NCBI RefSeq assembly: GCF_001895145.1
Contig: NZ_BDIR01000009.1
Span: 1-64,000, forward strand
DNA from: Arcobacter sp. LA11
Lineage (GTDB): Bacteria > Campylobacterota > Campylobacteria > Campylobacterales > Arcobacteraceae
DNA: 64,000 nt
Direction of reading: 5' to 3'
In this document: one piece after another, positions 1 through 9,445 of the stretch
How the letters are laid out: each line of letters starts with the position of its first letter
Position numbering within the stretch: the stretch's first letter is position 1
Notes under the pieces: generated by a model
Seen by the model: the letters and a program-made list of their open reading frames with translations, nothing else
Told to the model about the DNA's origin: nothing
Database searches by the model: none
Position numbers and translations under genes: made by a program

Positions 1-860
1 ATTCCTTGTCCAGCAATATCAGGAGCTGAACCATGAATTGGTTCATAGATTGCTGTTTTATCTCCTGTTGAAGCTGATGGTAATAATCCTATTGAACCTA
101 CTACCATTGAAGCTGTATCAGATAAAATATCTCCAAAAATATTTCCAGTAACAATTACATCAAACTGTTTTGGGTTTCTTACTAGTTGCATTGCTGCGTT
201 ATCTACATACATATGAGACAGTTCTACTTCAGGGTAATCAACTGCTAGTTCTTCCATAGTATCTCTCCACAATTGAGAAACTTCAAGAACATTTGCTTTA
301 TCTACTGAACAAACTCTTTTATCTCTTTTCATTGCAAGTTCAAATGCTTGTTTACCTATTCTTACAATTTCTGGTTTTGTATATACCATTGTATTATAAG
401 CTTTCTCTCCATCGTTTGCTCTTGGTTGTCCAAAATAGATTCCACCAATTAGTTCTCTTACAACCATAATATCAACACCTTCAATAACTTCAGGTTTTAG
501 TGTTGAAGCATTTACTAGTTCATCATATATAATTGCTGGTCTTAAGTTTGCATATACACCCATTTTCTCTCTAAAAGATAAAAGTCCTGTTTCAGGTCTT
601 AATTCTCTTGGCAAGGTATCCCATTTTTCTCCACCAATTGCTCCAAACAGACAAGCATCTGAATTTAAAACACCTTCTACTGTTTCTTCTGGAAGTGGTT
701 TACCAGTTACGTCAATTGCAATACCACCCATTAGATATTCTTTATATTCTAAAGAGAATCCACAAGAATAAGAAACTGCATCTAATACTTTGATTGCTTC
801 ATCTACTATCTCTGGTCCTATTCCATCACCTTTGATTATTGATATATTATATTTTTTCAT
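1..860 (-). CDS. leuB: 3-isopropylmalate dehydrogenase (3' end beyond window)
   Basis: Catalyses oxidative decarboxylation of 3-isopropylmalate in leucine biosynthesis, in the cytoplasm. I translated the minus strand from the ATG at 860; the frame stays open to the window edge, so the C-terminus is missing. The N-terminus starts [18 protein letters not shown], the classic LeuB/Icd opening. Further on are [19 protein letters not shown] and the late [13 protein letters not shown] and [15 protein letters not shown] blocks, which bind metal-substrate and cofactor. It starts three bases after the leuD stop, so leuD and leuB are one operon. Identification is secure. Confidence 0.95.
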   Translation of the reverse strand, partial: MKKYNISIIKGDGIGPEIVDEAIKVLDAVSYSCGFSLEYKEYLMGGIAIDVTGKPLPEETVEGVLNSDACLFGAIGGEKWDTLPRELRPETGLLSFREKMGVYANLRPAIIYDELVNASTLKPEVIEGVDIMVVRELIGGIYFGQPRANDGEKAYNTMVYTKPEIVRIGKQAFELAMKRDKRVCSVDKANVLEVSQLWRDTMEELAVDYPEVELSHMYVDNAAMQLVRNPKQFDVIVTGNIFGDILSDTASMVVGSIGLLPSASTGDKTAIYEPIHGSAPDIAGQG

Positions 861-863
861 AAT

Positions 864-1361
864 CTACTTAACTCCCATTTCAGCTTTTGCATAATTAATT
901 AATCCACCAGTAGCAATTAATTCTTGCATAAAATCAGGAATTGGAATAAATTTATATGTTTTATTTGTTGTATTATTAGTAATTTCACCAGCATCAAGAT
1001 TAATTGAAATTTCTTCACCTTCTTTAATCTCTAAAGATTCAGGTAATTCAAAAATTGGCAATCCCATATTAAAAGCATTTCTATAAAAAATTCTAGCAAA
1101 TGATGGAGCAACAACAGCCGCAACACCTGCTGCTTTTAAAGCAATTGGGGCATGTTCTCGTGACGAACCACATCCAAAGTTTTCACCGGCAACTATAATA
1201 TCACCTCTTTGTAATTTATTAGGAAATTCAGGATCTGCATCTTCCATAACATATTTTGCTAAATGCTCAGGATCTGAACTATTTAAATATCTTGCAGCAA
1301 TAATAACATCAGTATCTATATTTGCTCCAAAATTCCAAACTTTTCCAGTAATTTTATTCAT
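864..1361 (-). CDS. leuD: 3-isopropylmalate dehydratase small subunit
   Basis: Small subunit of isopropylmalate isomerase, which with LeuC converts 2- to 3-isopropylmalate. The 165-residue protein has the LeuD swivelling-domain hallmarks: GKVWNFGANIDTDVI near the N-terminus and the GENFGCGSSREHAP loop at about residues 59-72. Length fits the short archaeal/campylobacterial LeuD form. It is followed by leuB with a 3-base gap. The large subunit gene leuC is not in the window. Upstream is a 183-base divergent intergenic region shared with rpoD. Confidence 0.95.
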   Translation of the reverse strand: MNKITGKVWNFGANIDTDVIIAARYLNSSDPEHLAKYVMEDADPEFPNKLQRGDIIVAGENFGCGSSREHAPIALKAAGVAAVVAPSFARIFYRNAFNMGLPIFELPESLEIKEGEEISINLDAGEITNNTTNKTYKFIPIPDFMQELIATGGLINYAKAEMGVK

Positions 1362-1500
1362 ATTGTTTTTCCTTATTTACCATACTTTTTTGATTAAAAA
1401 AGTAGTTACATAGTTTTTTAAAAGAAAGGCATTTTATCTAAAATTTTAAAAATAGTAGATTAAATGTAAAATAATTAATAATTTCCTCAACTAACTTCGG

Positions 1501-1506
1501 TATAAT
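1501..1506 (+). promoter_or_regulatory. -10 box of the rpoD promoter
   Basis: A perfect TATAAT lies 38 bases before the rpoD start codon. There is no clear -35 hexamer, as is common in Campylobacterota. A good ribosome site (GAGGAA, about 1530-1535) precedes the ATG at 1545. Confidence 0.6.
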
Positions 1507-1544
1507 ATCTGACTATCTTTAAAACAAATGAGGAATATCCATTT

Positions 1545-3404
1545 ATGAGCGCAAAAGATCTAAATAAAGTTATTGAAACTACTGTAAAAGAATACAAAGA
1601 TTCAATACTTACATTTGAAAAACTTATTAAAATTTTTTCAAAAGCGCCATCATCTGCAAACATTAAAAAACTTTTAGCTTTCATACAACTATATAACGTA
1701 ACGTTAATTAGTTCTCAAGAACAAGCAAAAAGAATGAATGCTGAAGAGGCGAAGAGAAAAGAAGACTTAATAAAAAAAATGAAAGAAAACGACGATGATG
1801 TCTTTGATCTTCTAAAGAGTAAAGAACTTCTTGAATGGTCAAGATCAGATTCTCCTGTTAGAATGTACCTAAGAGAAATGGGACAAATCCCTCTTCTTAC
1901 AAAAGAAGAAGAGATTGAAATTTCTAAAAAAATTGAAATGGGTGAAGATGTTATTCTTGATGCCATATGTTATGTTCCATATTTAATTGATTTTATTTTA
2001 GAATACAAAGAACCTCTAGTAAATAGAGAAAGAAAAGTAAAAGAATTATTTAGAAACTTCGATGATGAAGATTCTGATTCTTCTGATGAACCTGAAGAAA
2101 TTGAAGAAACAGATGATTCTGATGATGCTGATGGTCAAGGAACTAAAAAACAAAAAAAGCTTGATAAAAGAGCAGAAACAATTATCAATGCTTTTAAAAT
2201 TTTAGAAAAAGCAAAAAAAGACTGGTTAAAGTTCCAAGCTAAAGAAGAAGCAAAATCTGATAGTGAAGCAGACCAAATGCTATTTAACTTAGCAATTGCA
2301 TTTAAGAAAAAAGTTTTAAAAGAAGCATTATTAGACTTAGGTCCTACTTCTAAACTTATTACTGAAATTGTAAAAGCTATGGAAACTGCGCTTAAATCTG
2401 ATACAGGTTTTGAAACAGAATTAAAAAAATTAGAGTATAAATTACCACTATTTAATGATATTTTATTAAAAAATCATCAAAAGATTTTAGATAATATTGT
2501 TAATTTATCAAAAGTACAAATTACTTCTATGGTTCCAGAAGCTACTATGGTTTCTACTTATATGGAAATTAAAAAACTTTTCCAGACAGCAGAAGCATCT
2601 AAAGGTGGATTTGATTTAGAACCTGAAGAATTAATTGATGTTCTAGAACAAATTAAAAGAGGTAAGAGAATCACTGATGAAGCTAAAACTAGAATGGCTA
2701 AATCAAACCTTAGACTTGTTGTATCTATTGCAAAAAGATATACAAACAGAGGTTTACCATTCTTAGATTTAATTCAAGAAGGTAATATTGGTCTTATGAA
2801 AGCCGTTGATAAGTTCGAATATAAAAAGGGATATAAATTCTCTACTTATGCAACTTGGTGGATTAGACAAGCAATCTCTAGAGCAATTGCAGACCAAGCT
2901 AGAACTATTAGAATTCCAATTCATATGATTGAAACTATTAATAGAATTAATAAAATCATTAGAAAAGGTATTCAAGAAAATGGTAAAGAGCCAGATGTAG
3001 ATGAAATCGCAAAAGAAGTAGGACTACCAGTTGATAAAGTTAAACAAGTAATTAAAATTACTAAAGAACCTGTATCACTTGAAGCACCTATTGGTTCTGA
3101 TGATGATGGTAAATTTGGAGACTTCGTTCCTGATGAAAAAGCTCCAACACCAGTTGATAATATCATGAAAGAAGATTTACAAGGTCAAATAGACCAAATT
3201 CTTGCACAGCTTAATGAAAGAGAACAAGCCGTTGTTAGAATGAGATTTGGTCTTATGAATGATGCATCAGATAGAACACTTGAAGAAATTGGGAAAGAAC
3301 TTTCTGTTACAAGAGAAAGAGTTAGACAAATTGAATCGAGTGCTATTAAGAAATTAAAGCACCCTAAAGTAGGTAAAAACCTTAAAAACTATGTTGAGAG
3401 TTAA
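1545..3404 (+). CDS. rpoD: RNA polymerase primary sigma factor (sigma-70)
   Basis: Housekeeping sigma factor that directs RNA polymerase to TATAAT promoters. In the 619-residue protein, region 1.2 starts about residue 105 ([16 protein letters not shown]). A very acidic linker follows at about 170-200, typical of the non-conserved region. Region 2 includes [34 protein letters not shown] and [14 protein letters not shown]. Region 3 is next, and the region 4 helix-turn-helix is near the end ([20 protein letters not shown]). The start is fixed by a Shine-Dalgarno site GAGGAA nine bases upstream. A small gene follows after six bases. Confidence 0.98.
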   Translation: MSAKDLNKVIETTVKEYKDSILTFEKLIKIFSKAPSSANIKKLLAFIQLYNVTLISSQEQAKRMNAEEAKRKEDLIKKMKENDDDVFDLLKSKELLEWSRSDSPVRMYLREMGQIPLLTKEEEIEISKKIEMGEDVILDAICYVPYLIDFILEYKEPLVNRERKVKELFRNFDDEDSDSSDEPEEIEETDDSDDADGQGTKKQKKLDKRAETIINAFKILEKAKKDWLKFQAKEEAKSDSEADQMLFNLAIAFKKKVLKEALLDLGPTSKLITEIVKAMETALKSDTGFETELKKLEYKLPLFNDILLKNHQKILDNIVNLSKVQITSMVPEATMVSTYMEIKKLFQTAEASKGGFDLEPEELIDVLEQIKRGKRITDEAKTRMAKSNLRLVVSIAKRYTNRGLPFLDLIQEGNIGLMKAVDKFEYKKGYKFSTYATWWIRQAISRAIADQARTIRIPIHMIETINRINKIIRKGIQENGKEPDVDEIAKEVGLPVDKVKQVIKITKEPVSLEAPIGSDDDGKFGDFVPDEKAPTPVDNIMKEDLQGQIDQILAQLNEREQAVVRMRFGLMNDASDRTLEEIGKELSVTRERVRQIESSAIKKLKHPKVGKNLKNYVES

Positions 3405-3410
3405 AATATA

Positions 3411-4097
3411 ATGAACTTTTATGAAGAATGGGTTGAACTAGACTTAAATCCTATTATATCTTTTTCCTCAACGGGGAAGATTATATATTCAAATCAAGAG
3501 GCTCAATTTTTGCTTAGTAGAATTAAGCAAAAAGAGCTTTTTGATTTAGCTTTAAAACATGCTCCTCAAACTTTTGGAGTAGAAACTACATACTTTGACT
3601 TAAATATTAAAAACTATGTCTTTTATGCAATAACTGTTAAATATGAAAATGAAGATGAAATTCATATGAAACTTTATAAAAGTGCAATGGTAAAAAAAGA
3701 TTCTCAATTAAGTACAAAAAATACTAATATAACAAATATTTTTACACTTGTTGATTTAGCAATCTCGACTAAAAAAATCAAATCAAATTCAAAATTTATT
3801 AAAAACTATGATCCATCTATTCCAGAGTTTAAAATAAATGCAAGTGAATTTATAAAAGCCCTTAACCTTATATATGATGTATTTGAAGAATCATCGATGC
3901 TTACAACTTCTGTTATATTAAAAATAGGTGAATACATAAGAATTGATGGAAAAAAACACTCTATAATTAGTGTAGAGATTTTTTCAAATACTGAATGTTC
4001 AGTTAAAGACTTTAATTATAAAGATGAAAATGCATCTTTCATAATTACAAAAGATGAAGATAAAATTACAATAGACTTACCACTTATTCTTGACTAG
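3411..4097 (+). CDS. hypothetical protein, PAS-like N-terminus
   Basis: A 228-residue soluble protein that I do not recognise as a named family. The first 80 residues (LDLNPIISFSSTGKIIYSNQEA) read like a PAS fold of the sensor-kinase type. The second half has a stretch around residue 142 (NASEFIKALNLIYDVFEES) resembling the N-box helix of histidine kinases, but there is no phospho-acceptor histidine and no glycine-rich ATP lid. It could be a kinase-derived regulatory protein. It begins six bases after rpoD, so it is probably co-transcribed. Its 3' end overlaps the convergent membrane gene by 14 bases. Confidence 0.7.
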   Translation: MNFYEEWVELDLNPIISFSSTGKIIYSNQEAQFLLSRIKQKELFDLALKHAPQTFGVETTYFDLNIKNYVFYAITVKYENEDEIHMKLYKSAMVKKDSQLSTKNTNITNIFTLVDLAISTKKIKSNSKFIKNYDPSIPEFKINASEFIKALNLIYDVFEESSMLTTSVILKIGEYIRIDGKKHSIISVEIFSNTECSVKDFNYKDENASFIITKDEDKITIDLPLILD

Positions 4098-4641
4098 TTT
4101 TAAATACAAACTTAGCAACTAAAACAGATAAAGGAACAACTCCTAATCCAACTAAAAAAGGAATAGGTAAAAAAAGTTTATTGTTATTTAATGCAAAAAA
4201 TCCAAATATTAAAAAAGCATACCCAATTACTCTATAAATTGAAACAAATCCACCAGCAGAAAAAAGAGTATTTTTAAAAGAATTTTTCTTAACATTTTTC
4301 TTCTCATGGTCAATAATTTCTTTTATTTTTTCAGGAGTTAATTCTTCTTCTGGAATTTCTTCATATTCAGTATATAAATCATAAGGATCATCAATCTCAT
4401 CAATTTTATCCCTATCTTCAGTCATCATATTTTTTGAAGTATCTAAATTTGATATTCTATTATTGATATTTTTTCTATATGATAAAAAAGATGCAATGGT
4501 TACAGATAAAGAACCTATAAAAGCAACTTGTGTATTTAAAAACCATATTAAATCATAAAATGTAATTGAAAAGACAATTAAGCAAAGGTCAACAACAATA
4601 AAGACCTTTGCAAAATTTAAAATGTTATTGTTATTATTCAT
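4084..4641 (-). CDS. conserved hypothetical integral membrane protein
   Basis: A 185-residue protein with about four hydrophobic segments: a pair near residues 10-55 and a pair in the last 60 residues. A charged cytoplasmic-type stretch rich in Asp, Glu and Lys separates the pairs. The ATG at 4641 is preferred because it overlaps the stop of the AtpI-like gene by eight bases (ATGAATAA); a longer frame would run far into that gene. It is the last gene of the hemL / ppnP / AtpI-like cluster. No catalytic motif is visible and the function is unknown. Confidence 0.7.
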   Translation of the reverse strand: MNNNNNILNFAKVFIVVDLCLIVFSITFYDLIWFLNTQVAFIGSLSVTIASFLSYRKNINNRISNLDTSKNMMTEDRDKIDEIDDPYDLYTEYEEIPEEELTPEKIKEIIDHEKKNVKKNSFKNTLFSAGGFVSIYRVIGYAFLIFGFFALNNNKLFLPIPFLVGLGVVPLSVLVAKFVFKTSQE

Positions 4642-4942
4642 CTTCGTCGTCAGACTTATCTCCATGTTTTGCACGGTAAGCATATCTCGGGTCATTTTCT
4701 AAACCTTCAAACTCTTTTTGTGCTCTTTTATAGGCTTTATATATATTAAGTCCAGCAGCAGCAATACCCCAAAAAATACCAAGCCATAAAGTCCATGAAT
4801 ACCCGGTCCATTCTTTAAGTCCATATCCTATAGCAAAACCAATAACTATTGCAGCAACAATAGAAATTCCTAAAGAAAGATTATCAAGTGCAACAATCTT
4901 ATCTCTATGTTTAGGTACTTTTTGTTCTTCTTTATTTTCCAT
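4634..4942 (-). CDS. AtpI/AtpZ-like F0F1 ATPase-associated membrane protein
   Basis: A 102-residue protein with two transmembrane helices (about 25-45 and 50-68) joined by a short loop with GYGLKEWTGYSWTLW. This two-helix pattern is that of the AtpI/AtpZ family, small proteins linked to assembly of the ATP synthase rotor ring or to magnesium transport. The C-terminus is charged and acidic. The Shine-Dalgarno site AGGATAAT precedes the start. It sits downstream of ppnP rather than next to atp genes, so the ATP-synthase role is inferred from family alone. Confidence 0.7.
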   Translation of the reverse strand: MENKEEQKVPKHRDKIVALDNLSLGISIVAAIVIGFAIGYGLKEWTGYSWTLWLGIFWGIAAAGLNIYKAYKRAQKEFEGLENDPRYAYRAKHGDKSDDEDE

Positions 4943-4949
4943 AATTATC

Positions 4950-5267
4950 CTATTGAATAAAAGTACAACAGTAATCTGTTACTTCTAATACTTTGATGTC
5001 AAAACTACAATTTGCAGGAACTTCAAAATAATCTCCAGCTTCAATTGTCTCCCAATTGCTATCACCACAAGCAATTAGTACTTCAACACGCCCTGAAATA
5101 ATTTCCATATGTTCAGCATCTTCTGTATTAAAAGTATACTCACCAGGCATCATAACACCTAATGATTTTTTCACTCCATTTTCATCAACAAATGACCTAC
5201 TTGTAACATTTCCATCAAAGTATATGTTCGCTTTTTTAACTAATTCGACATTCTTCATAACTGGCAT
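4950..5267 (-). CDS. ppnP: pyrimidine/purine nucleoside phosphorylase, PpnP family
   Basis: A small cupin-type nucleoside phosphorylase (formerly DUF1255/YaiE) that cleaves nucleosides with phosphate. The 105-residue length matches the family. Diagnostic stretches are NVTSRSF near residue 20, LGVMMPGEYTFNT near 36, EIISGRVEVL near 54, and GDYFEVPANCSFDIKV near 77. The ribosome site GAGGAGA precedes the ATG at 5267. It lies 12 bases downstream of hemL, so the two are probably transcribed together. Confidence 0.9.
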   Translation of the reverse strand: MPVMKNVELVKKANIYFDGNVTSRSFVDENGVKKSLGVMMPGEYTFNTEDAEHMEIISGRVEVLIACGDSNWETIEAGDYFEVPANCSFDIKVLEVTDYCCTFIQ

Positions 5268-5279
5268 AATATTCTCCTC

Positions 5280-6563
5280 TTATAAGTTTTTCATAATTTC
5301 ATCAGCTGCATTAATACAAGCATCAATATCTTCATCAGTAATAACTGTAGAAATAAACCCTGCTTCATATTGTGAACAAGCAAAATAGAAACCTTTTTTA
5401 ATCATTTCATGATGAAACTTACCAAATTTTTCAAAGTCACAAAAGTCCGTAACTTCTGCGAAGTTTTTAGGCATTTTATCTGCAAAGAAGAAACCAAACA
5501 TACTTCCTCTTGTATCAACTTGAAGACCTATATTATTCTTACTTGCTACTTCTTTTAATCCATTTATCAGTTTAACTGCTTTTTTATTTAACTCTTCATA
5601 CATAGCTGGGTTTGCTTTTAATTTTTTAAGAGATACTAAACCCGCTGCCATAGCAACTGGATTTCCACTTAGTGTTCCTGCTTGGTAGATTGCACCATCA
5701 GGAGAGAGTTCTCCCATAATTTTTTGTGAACTCGCAAAAGCACCTACTGGCATACCTGCACCAATTACTTTACCGAAAGTAATGATATCTGCTTGAACAT
5801 CTAAGATTCCACTTGCACCTTTTAAAGATGCTCTAAATCCTGTCATTACTTCATCAAAAATAAGTAATGCATTATTTGCATCACAAAGCTCTCTACAAGT
5901 TTTTAAGAACTCCGGACTTGCAGGAACTAATCCCATATTTCCAGCAATTGGTTCAATAATAATACAAGAAATATCATTTGAATCTTCAAAACATTTTTTA
6001 AGATTTTCTATATTGTTATATTCACATAATAATGTATGTTTTGTTAAATCAGCAGGTACTCCAGGAGAACTTGGTGCTCCAAAGGTAGCCATACCTGAAC
6101 CAGCTTGTACTAATAATGAATCTGAATGTCCATGGTAACAACCTTCAAATTTTACAATATCATTTTTTCCTGTAACACCACGAGCTAGTCTAATTGCAGA
6201 CATTACTGCTTCTGTACCTGAACTTACAAATCTTACTTTGTCAATATTGTCATACATATCAACAATCTCTTCAGCTAACTGGGTTTCTAAAAGTGTTGGT
6301 GCCCCAAAAGATAAACCTTTCTTACATGTATTAATAACAGCTTCTTCAATATCACTATCACAATGCCCAAAAATTAGTGGTCCCCAAGACTGTACAAAAT
6401 CTAAATATTTATTACCATCTATATCAACTATATAAGCGCCCTCACCTCTATCAATAAATGGTGGAGTTCCTCCAACTGATTTAAATGCACGTACAGGTGA
6501 ATCAACACCACCAGGGATTACTTCTTTAGCTTCTTCATAAGCTTTCACAGAATTTTCAAACAT
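5280..6563 (-). CDS. hemL: glutamate-1-semialdehyde 2,1-aminomutase
   Basis: PLP enzyme of the C5 haem pathway that turns glutamate-1-semialdehyde into 5-aminolevulinate. The 427 residues match the family length. Motifs include [11 protein letters not shown] near the N-terminus, [16 protein letters not shown] for cofactor phosphate, [17 protein letters not shown], and the PLP-lysine motif [16 protein letters not shown]. Translation starts at ATG 6563 after AGGATAAAAA, with TATAAT just upstream. The haem supply is relevant to the many cytochromes in this window. Confidence 0.97.
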   Translation of the reverse strand: MFENSVKAYEEAKEVIPGGVDSPVRAFKSVGGTPPFIDRGEGAYIVDIDGNKYLDFVQSWGPLIFGHCDSDIEEAVINTCKKGLSFGAPTLLETQLAEEIVDMYDNIDKVRFVSSGTEAVMSAIRLARGVTGKNDIVKFEGCYHGHSDSLLVQAGSGMATFGAPSSPGVPADLTKHTLLCEYNNIENLKKCFEDSNDISCIIIEPIAGNMGLVPASPEFLKTCRELCDANNALLIFDEVMTGFRASLKGASGILDVQADIITFGKVIGAGMPVGAFASSQKIMGELSPDGAIYQAGTLSGNPVAMAAGLVSLKKLKANPAMYEELNKKAVKLINGLKEVASKNNIGLQVDTRGSMFGFFFADKMPKNFAEVTDFCDFEKFGKFHHEMIKKGFYFACSQYEAGFISTVITDEDIDACINAADEIMKNL

Positions 6564-6612
6564 TTTTTATCCTATTATAATTACTACTTTTAAATTAAAA
6601 GCAATATTGTAC

Positions 6613-6618
6613 TATAAT
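6613..6618 (+). promoter_or_regulatory. -10 box giving a probable leaderless transcript
   Basis: TATAAT ends six bases before the ATG of the TonB-like gene at 6625. A start site seven bases after the box would fall on or next to the A of the ATG. There is no Shine-Dalgarno sequence between them. Confidence 0.5.
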
Positions 6619-6624
6619 CGCGTT

Positions 6625-7437
6625 ATGAAACTAATTATATTTGCATTTATTTTATCTCTAACTATACATATTTTACTTTTTTCTCCATTAACACAGAAAA
6701 AAGAAGAATTAAAACAAAATCCTTCAACATCTAAATATGTAAAAAAATCATCTGTTCAATATGTAAGACTGCAACCAAAAATTATTCCAAGTCCAAATAT
6801 TATAAAAAAAGTTGAAATAGTAAAGCCTATACAAAAAAAAATTATTCCTAAGAAAAAACTAAAAACTTATAAAAAAGTAGAAAAGAAAAATATAAAACCT
6901 CAAAAAAGAAAAAAAATTGTAAAAAAACCTAAAATAATTATTCCAAAACCAATTAAGAAAGTTGAAACTAGACCAAGTTTTACAAAACAAGTTCCAATAA
7001 AACCTCAAAAAAAGAGACAAACTATTCCTAAAAAATCTTTAGAAAACTTTTTATTAGCAGACCCTGTTCCTTTAGATAGAAGACTTTTAGATGATATTAC
7101 AAAAAGCTATTTAAAACTTTATGGTGAAGAATATAATTCTTTCACTAAAGTTCAAAAAGTTTATCTACAAAAAAATCTTAAAAATATAGGTAGAATCACA
7201 GAAAGATATCTAAAGTATCCAGCAATTGCAGTTAGAACAAGACAACATGGAATGAATATTGTACAATTTAATTTACATCCTAATGGAAATATAAGTGATT
7301 TGAGACTAAGTCACTCTTCTGGACATTCAAGTTTAGATAAAAATACTATTGAAACAATTGAATATGCTTATAAAGATTATCCAAGACCAAAAACAGTGAC
7401 AAAAATAAAAATTTATGTTTCTTACAACTTGTATTAA
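6625..7437 (+). CDS. TonB-like energy transducer
   Basis: A 270-residue protein built like TonB. A single N-terminal membrane anchor (residues 1-20, LIIFAFILSLTIHILLF) contains the His typical of the TonB anchor. A long Lys/Pro-rich periplasmic linker follows (about 30-140), then a C-terminal domain with NIVQFNLHPNGNISDLRLSHSSG and a closing YVSYNLY. TonB passes proton-motive energy from ExbB/ExbD to outer-membrane receptors. No exbB, exbD or receptor gene is nearby, so its receptor is unknown. I chose ATG 6625 over an in-frame TTG at 6607, which lies upstream of the -10 box. Confidence 0.8.
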   Translation: MKLIIFAFILSLTIHILLFSPLTQKKEELKQNPSTSKYVKKSSVQYVRLQPKIIPSPNIIKKVEIVKPIQKKIIPKKKLKTYKKVEKKNIKPQKRKKIVKKPKIIIPKPIKKVETRPSFTKQVPIKPQKKRQTIPKKSLENFLLADPVPLDRRLLDDITKSYLKLYGEEYNSFTKVQKVYLQKNLKNIGRITERYLKYPAIAVRTRQHGMNIVQFNLHPNGNISDLRLSHSSGHSSLDKNTIETIEYAYKDYPRPKTVTKIKIYVSYNLY

Positions 7438-7476
7438 GTAAAATACAAAAAATTATAATATATACCAAGGTAATTA

Positions 7477-8400
7477 ATGTTAACAGATAAAATAAGAAAT
7501 AAAGAAAATGGAATTATTCTATACGGAATTACTCCTCCAAAAGTTAACCACACTGAAGAAGAAATAAGAGATATTGCTAAAAGACATATTGATAGAATCT
7601 CAGCATTAGACGTAGATGGATTAGTATTATACGATATTCAAGATGAATCAGATAGAACAGATGAAAAAAGACCCTTCCCTTTTATTAAAACATTAAATCC
7701 TTGTGAATACTCAAAAAACTATTTACAAGAATTAAATACACCAAGAATAGTTTATAGAGCAGTAGGAAATTACACTCCTGAAAGGTTCACAGCTTGGCTT
7801 GAAGATACAAAACAAAGTCAAGTTCATTCTGTATTTGTAGGAGCTGCTTCACATGAACAACAAAATAATATTACATTAAAAGAAGCATATGAGTTAAAAA
7901 AAGAAGTAAACAATAATCTATGTCTTGGTGGAATTGCAATTCCTGAAAGACATACAAAAAAACATGATGAACATTTAAGAGTATTTTCTAAGAAAAATAG
8001 CTCTTGTGAATATTTTATCACTCAATGTGTTTATGACTTACATGCAGCAAAAACTTTTTTAACTGATTATGCAAAATATGCAAAAGAAAACAACTATGAT
8101 ATGGTTCCAATTATTTTTACATTAACTCCTTGTGGAAGTTCAAAAACACTAGACTTTATGAAATGGTTAGGAATTAATGTACCTAATTATTTAGAAGAGG
8201 ATTTAAAAGAATCAGGAGATATTCTACATGAATCAGTAAAATTATCTCGAGATATTTTTGAAGAGCTATACAAATTTGGTCTAAAAAAAGGTATTCCGGT
8301 TGGTTGTAATATTGAAAGTGTTGCAATTAGAAAAGCAGAAATTGAAGCTTCTATAGAGTTGCTAGATGAAGTAAAAGATATTATTAAAAATAACAAATAG
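7477..8400 (+). CDS. methylenetetrahydrofolate reductase-like protein
   Basis: A 307-residue protein with the TIM-barrel pattern of the MTHFR family. It opens with a strand ending in YGITPPK, then LDVDGLVLYDIQDE, VHSVFVGAAS, LCLGGIAIPERH and SCEYFITQCVYD, the last matching the FITQ flavin-binding segment of MetF. The family reduces methylene-THF to methyl-THF with FAD. The N-terminal part is unlike standard MetF, so it may be a related oxidoreductase rather than the main MetF. AAGG is placed seven bases before the ATG, and TATAAT lies at 7454-7459. Confidence 0.7.
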   Translation: MLTDKIRNKENGIILYGITPPKVNHTEEEIRDIAKRHIDRISALDVDGLVLYDIQDESDRTDEKRPFPFIKTLNPCEYSKNYLQELNTPRIVYRAVGNYTPERFTAWLEDTKQSQVHSVFVGAASHEQQNNITLKEAYELKKEVNNNLCLGGIAIPERHTKKHDEHLRVFSKKNSSCEYFITQCVYDLHAAKTFLTDYAKYAKENNYDMVPIIFTLTPCGSSKTLDFMKWLGINVPNYLEEDLKESGDILHESVKLSRDIFEELYKFGLKKGIPVGCNIESVAIRKAEIEASIELLDEVKDIIKNNK

Positions 8401-8403
8401 TTT

Positions 8404-9357
8404 TTAATCAATTTTCCAATAAAAAACTCTGTTTTCATCTCCTGCTGAAAACAATTCATTTTCTCTAATGAATTTGATTGTTGTAGGAGTTGAATAATGT
8501 CCTATCAATTTATTCATTTTCTTTTTAGTATTTACATTAAATACTTGTAAGTTATTTTCTTCTCCACTAGAATAAACACCAATATTTCCACTTGGGCTTA
8601 AACTTGCTGTGTACACTAAAAAATCACTTTTTATATAATATGGTTCTGAGTTTTTTGGATAAACACCAACTCTTCTGTCTTGACCTGCAGTTATTATATT
8701 TCCATTTTTATAATCTATTTTATAAATATTATCTACATTTTGAGATTCAAAAATCTTAATAACTTCACCAGACTTTACATCTGTTAAAGTTACCCGTCCA
8801 CTCTCACTTGAAGTTATCATAGTTTTTCTATCTTCACTTAATACAACATCTGAAAAAGTACTTTGTTCAAGATGTTTTCTATAAGTTTTATAACTATCTG
8901 ACATATTATATAAAATCATTTCATGTGCAACAGTACCTAAAATAAATTTCTCATCATCAATAAATCGTGCTTCTCTTACAGCTAGTTTATTTTCTGCTTT
9001 TATAATATGTTTTAAATTCATGCCATCATGCAACCAAACATCTCTGAAACCCTTTAAAGTTGTACTTACAAAAAGAGTTTTACCGTTATGTCTATCAACA
9101 CTAAGTATTTTTGATGTTACTTGTTCACCATGAACATTATACATTGGAGGTAATACAATTTCATCTATCTTTTTTTGTTTAAACAAATCAAAAACTTCAA
9201 TTGTACCCATTGCATTTGAAACAAAAAGATTTGAACCATCTAACACAAAATCATATACTAAGTCTCTTGTTTCTAAAACAAAAATTGGTTTTATATCTTT
9301 AGCATTTAGATTAATAAGAAAAAATAAAAGAATAAAAAAATATTTAAAAAATTTCAT
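8404..9357 (-). CDS. periplasmic WD40-type beta-propeller protein, NapL-like
   Basis: A 317-residue exported protein with a signal peptide (MKFFKYFFILLFFLINLNA). The mature part is repetitive blades: VLDGSNLFVSNAMGTIEVFD, SSESGRVTLTDVKSGEVIK, AGQDRRVGVY, GHYSTPTTIKF and SAGDENRVFYW. The overall look is that of NapL, the periplasmic propeller encoded in nap nitrate reductase clusters of Campylobacterota. No nap gene is present here, so the NapL link is a resemblance only. Its start is probably leaderless (see the -10 box upstream). Confidence 0.65.
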   Translation of the reverse strand: MKFFKYFFILLFFLINLNAKDIKPIFVLETRDLVYDFVLDGSNLFVSNAMGTIEVFDLFKQKKIDEIVLPPMYNVHGEQVTSKILSVDRHNGKTLFVSTTLKGFRDVWLHDGMNLKHIIKAENKLAVREARFIDDEKFILGTVAHEMILYNMSDSYKTYRKHLEQSTFSDVVLSEDRKTMITSSESGRVTLTDVKSGEVIKIFESQNVDNIYKIDYKNGNIITAGQDRRVGVYPKNSEPYYIKSDFLVYTASLSPSGNIGVYSSGEENNLQVFNVNTKKKMNKLIGHYSTPTTIKFIRENELFSAGDENRVFYWKID

Positions 9358-9363
9358 AATTTA

Positions 9364-9369
9364 ATTATA
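9364..9369 (-). promoter_or_regulatory. -10 box giving a probable leaderless transcript
   Basis: On the minus strand TATAAT is followed by six bases and then the ATG of the propeller gene at 9357. No Shine-Dalgarno site fits in the gap. Confidence 0.5.
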
Positions 9370-9445
9370 TCAAAAGAGTTTTAGAATATTAACTTTTCTT
9401 TAGCATAAATATAATAATATACCTTATATTATTCGAGGACTCATT

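Noticed and set aside
608-793. Plus-strand open frame inside leuB
   Set aside because: Antisense to a clear leuB coding frame, repetitive Leu-rich product, no ribosome site.
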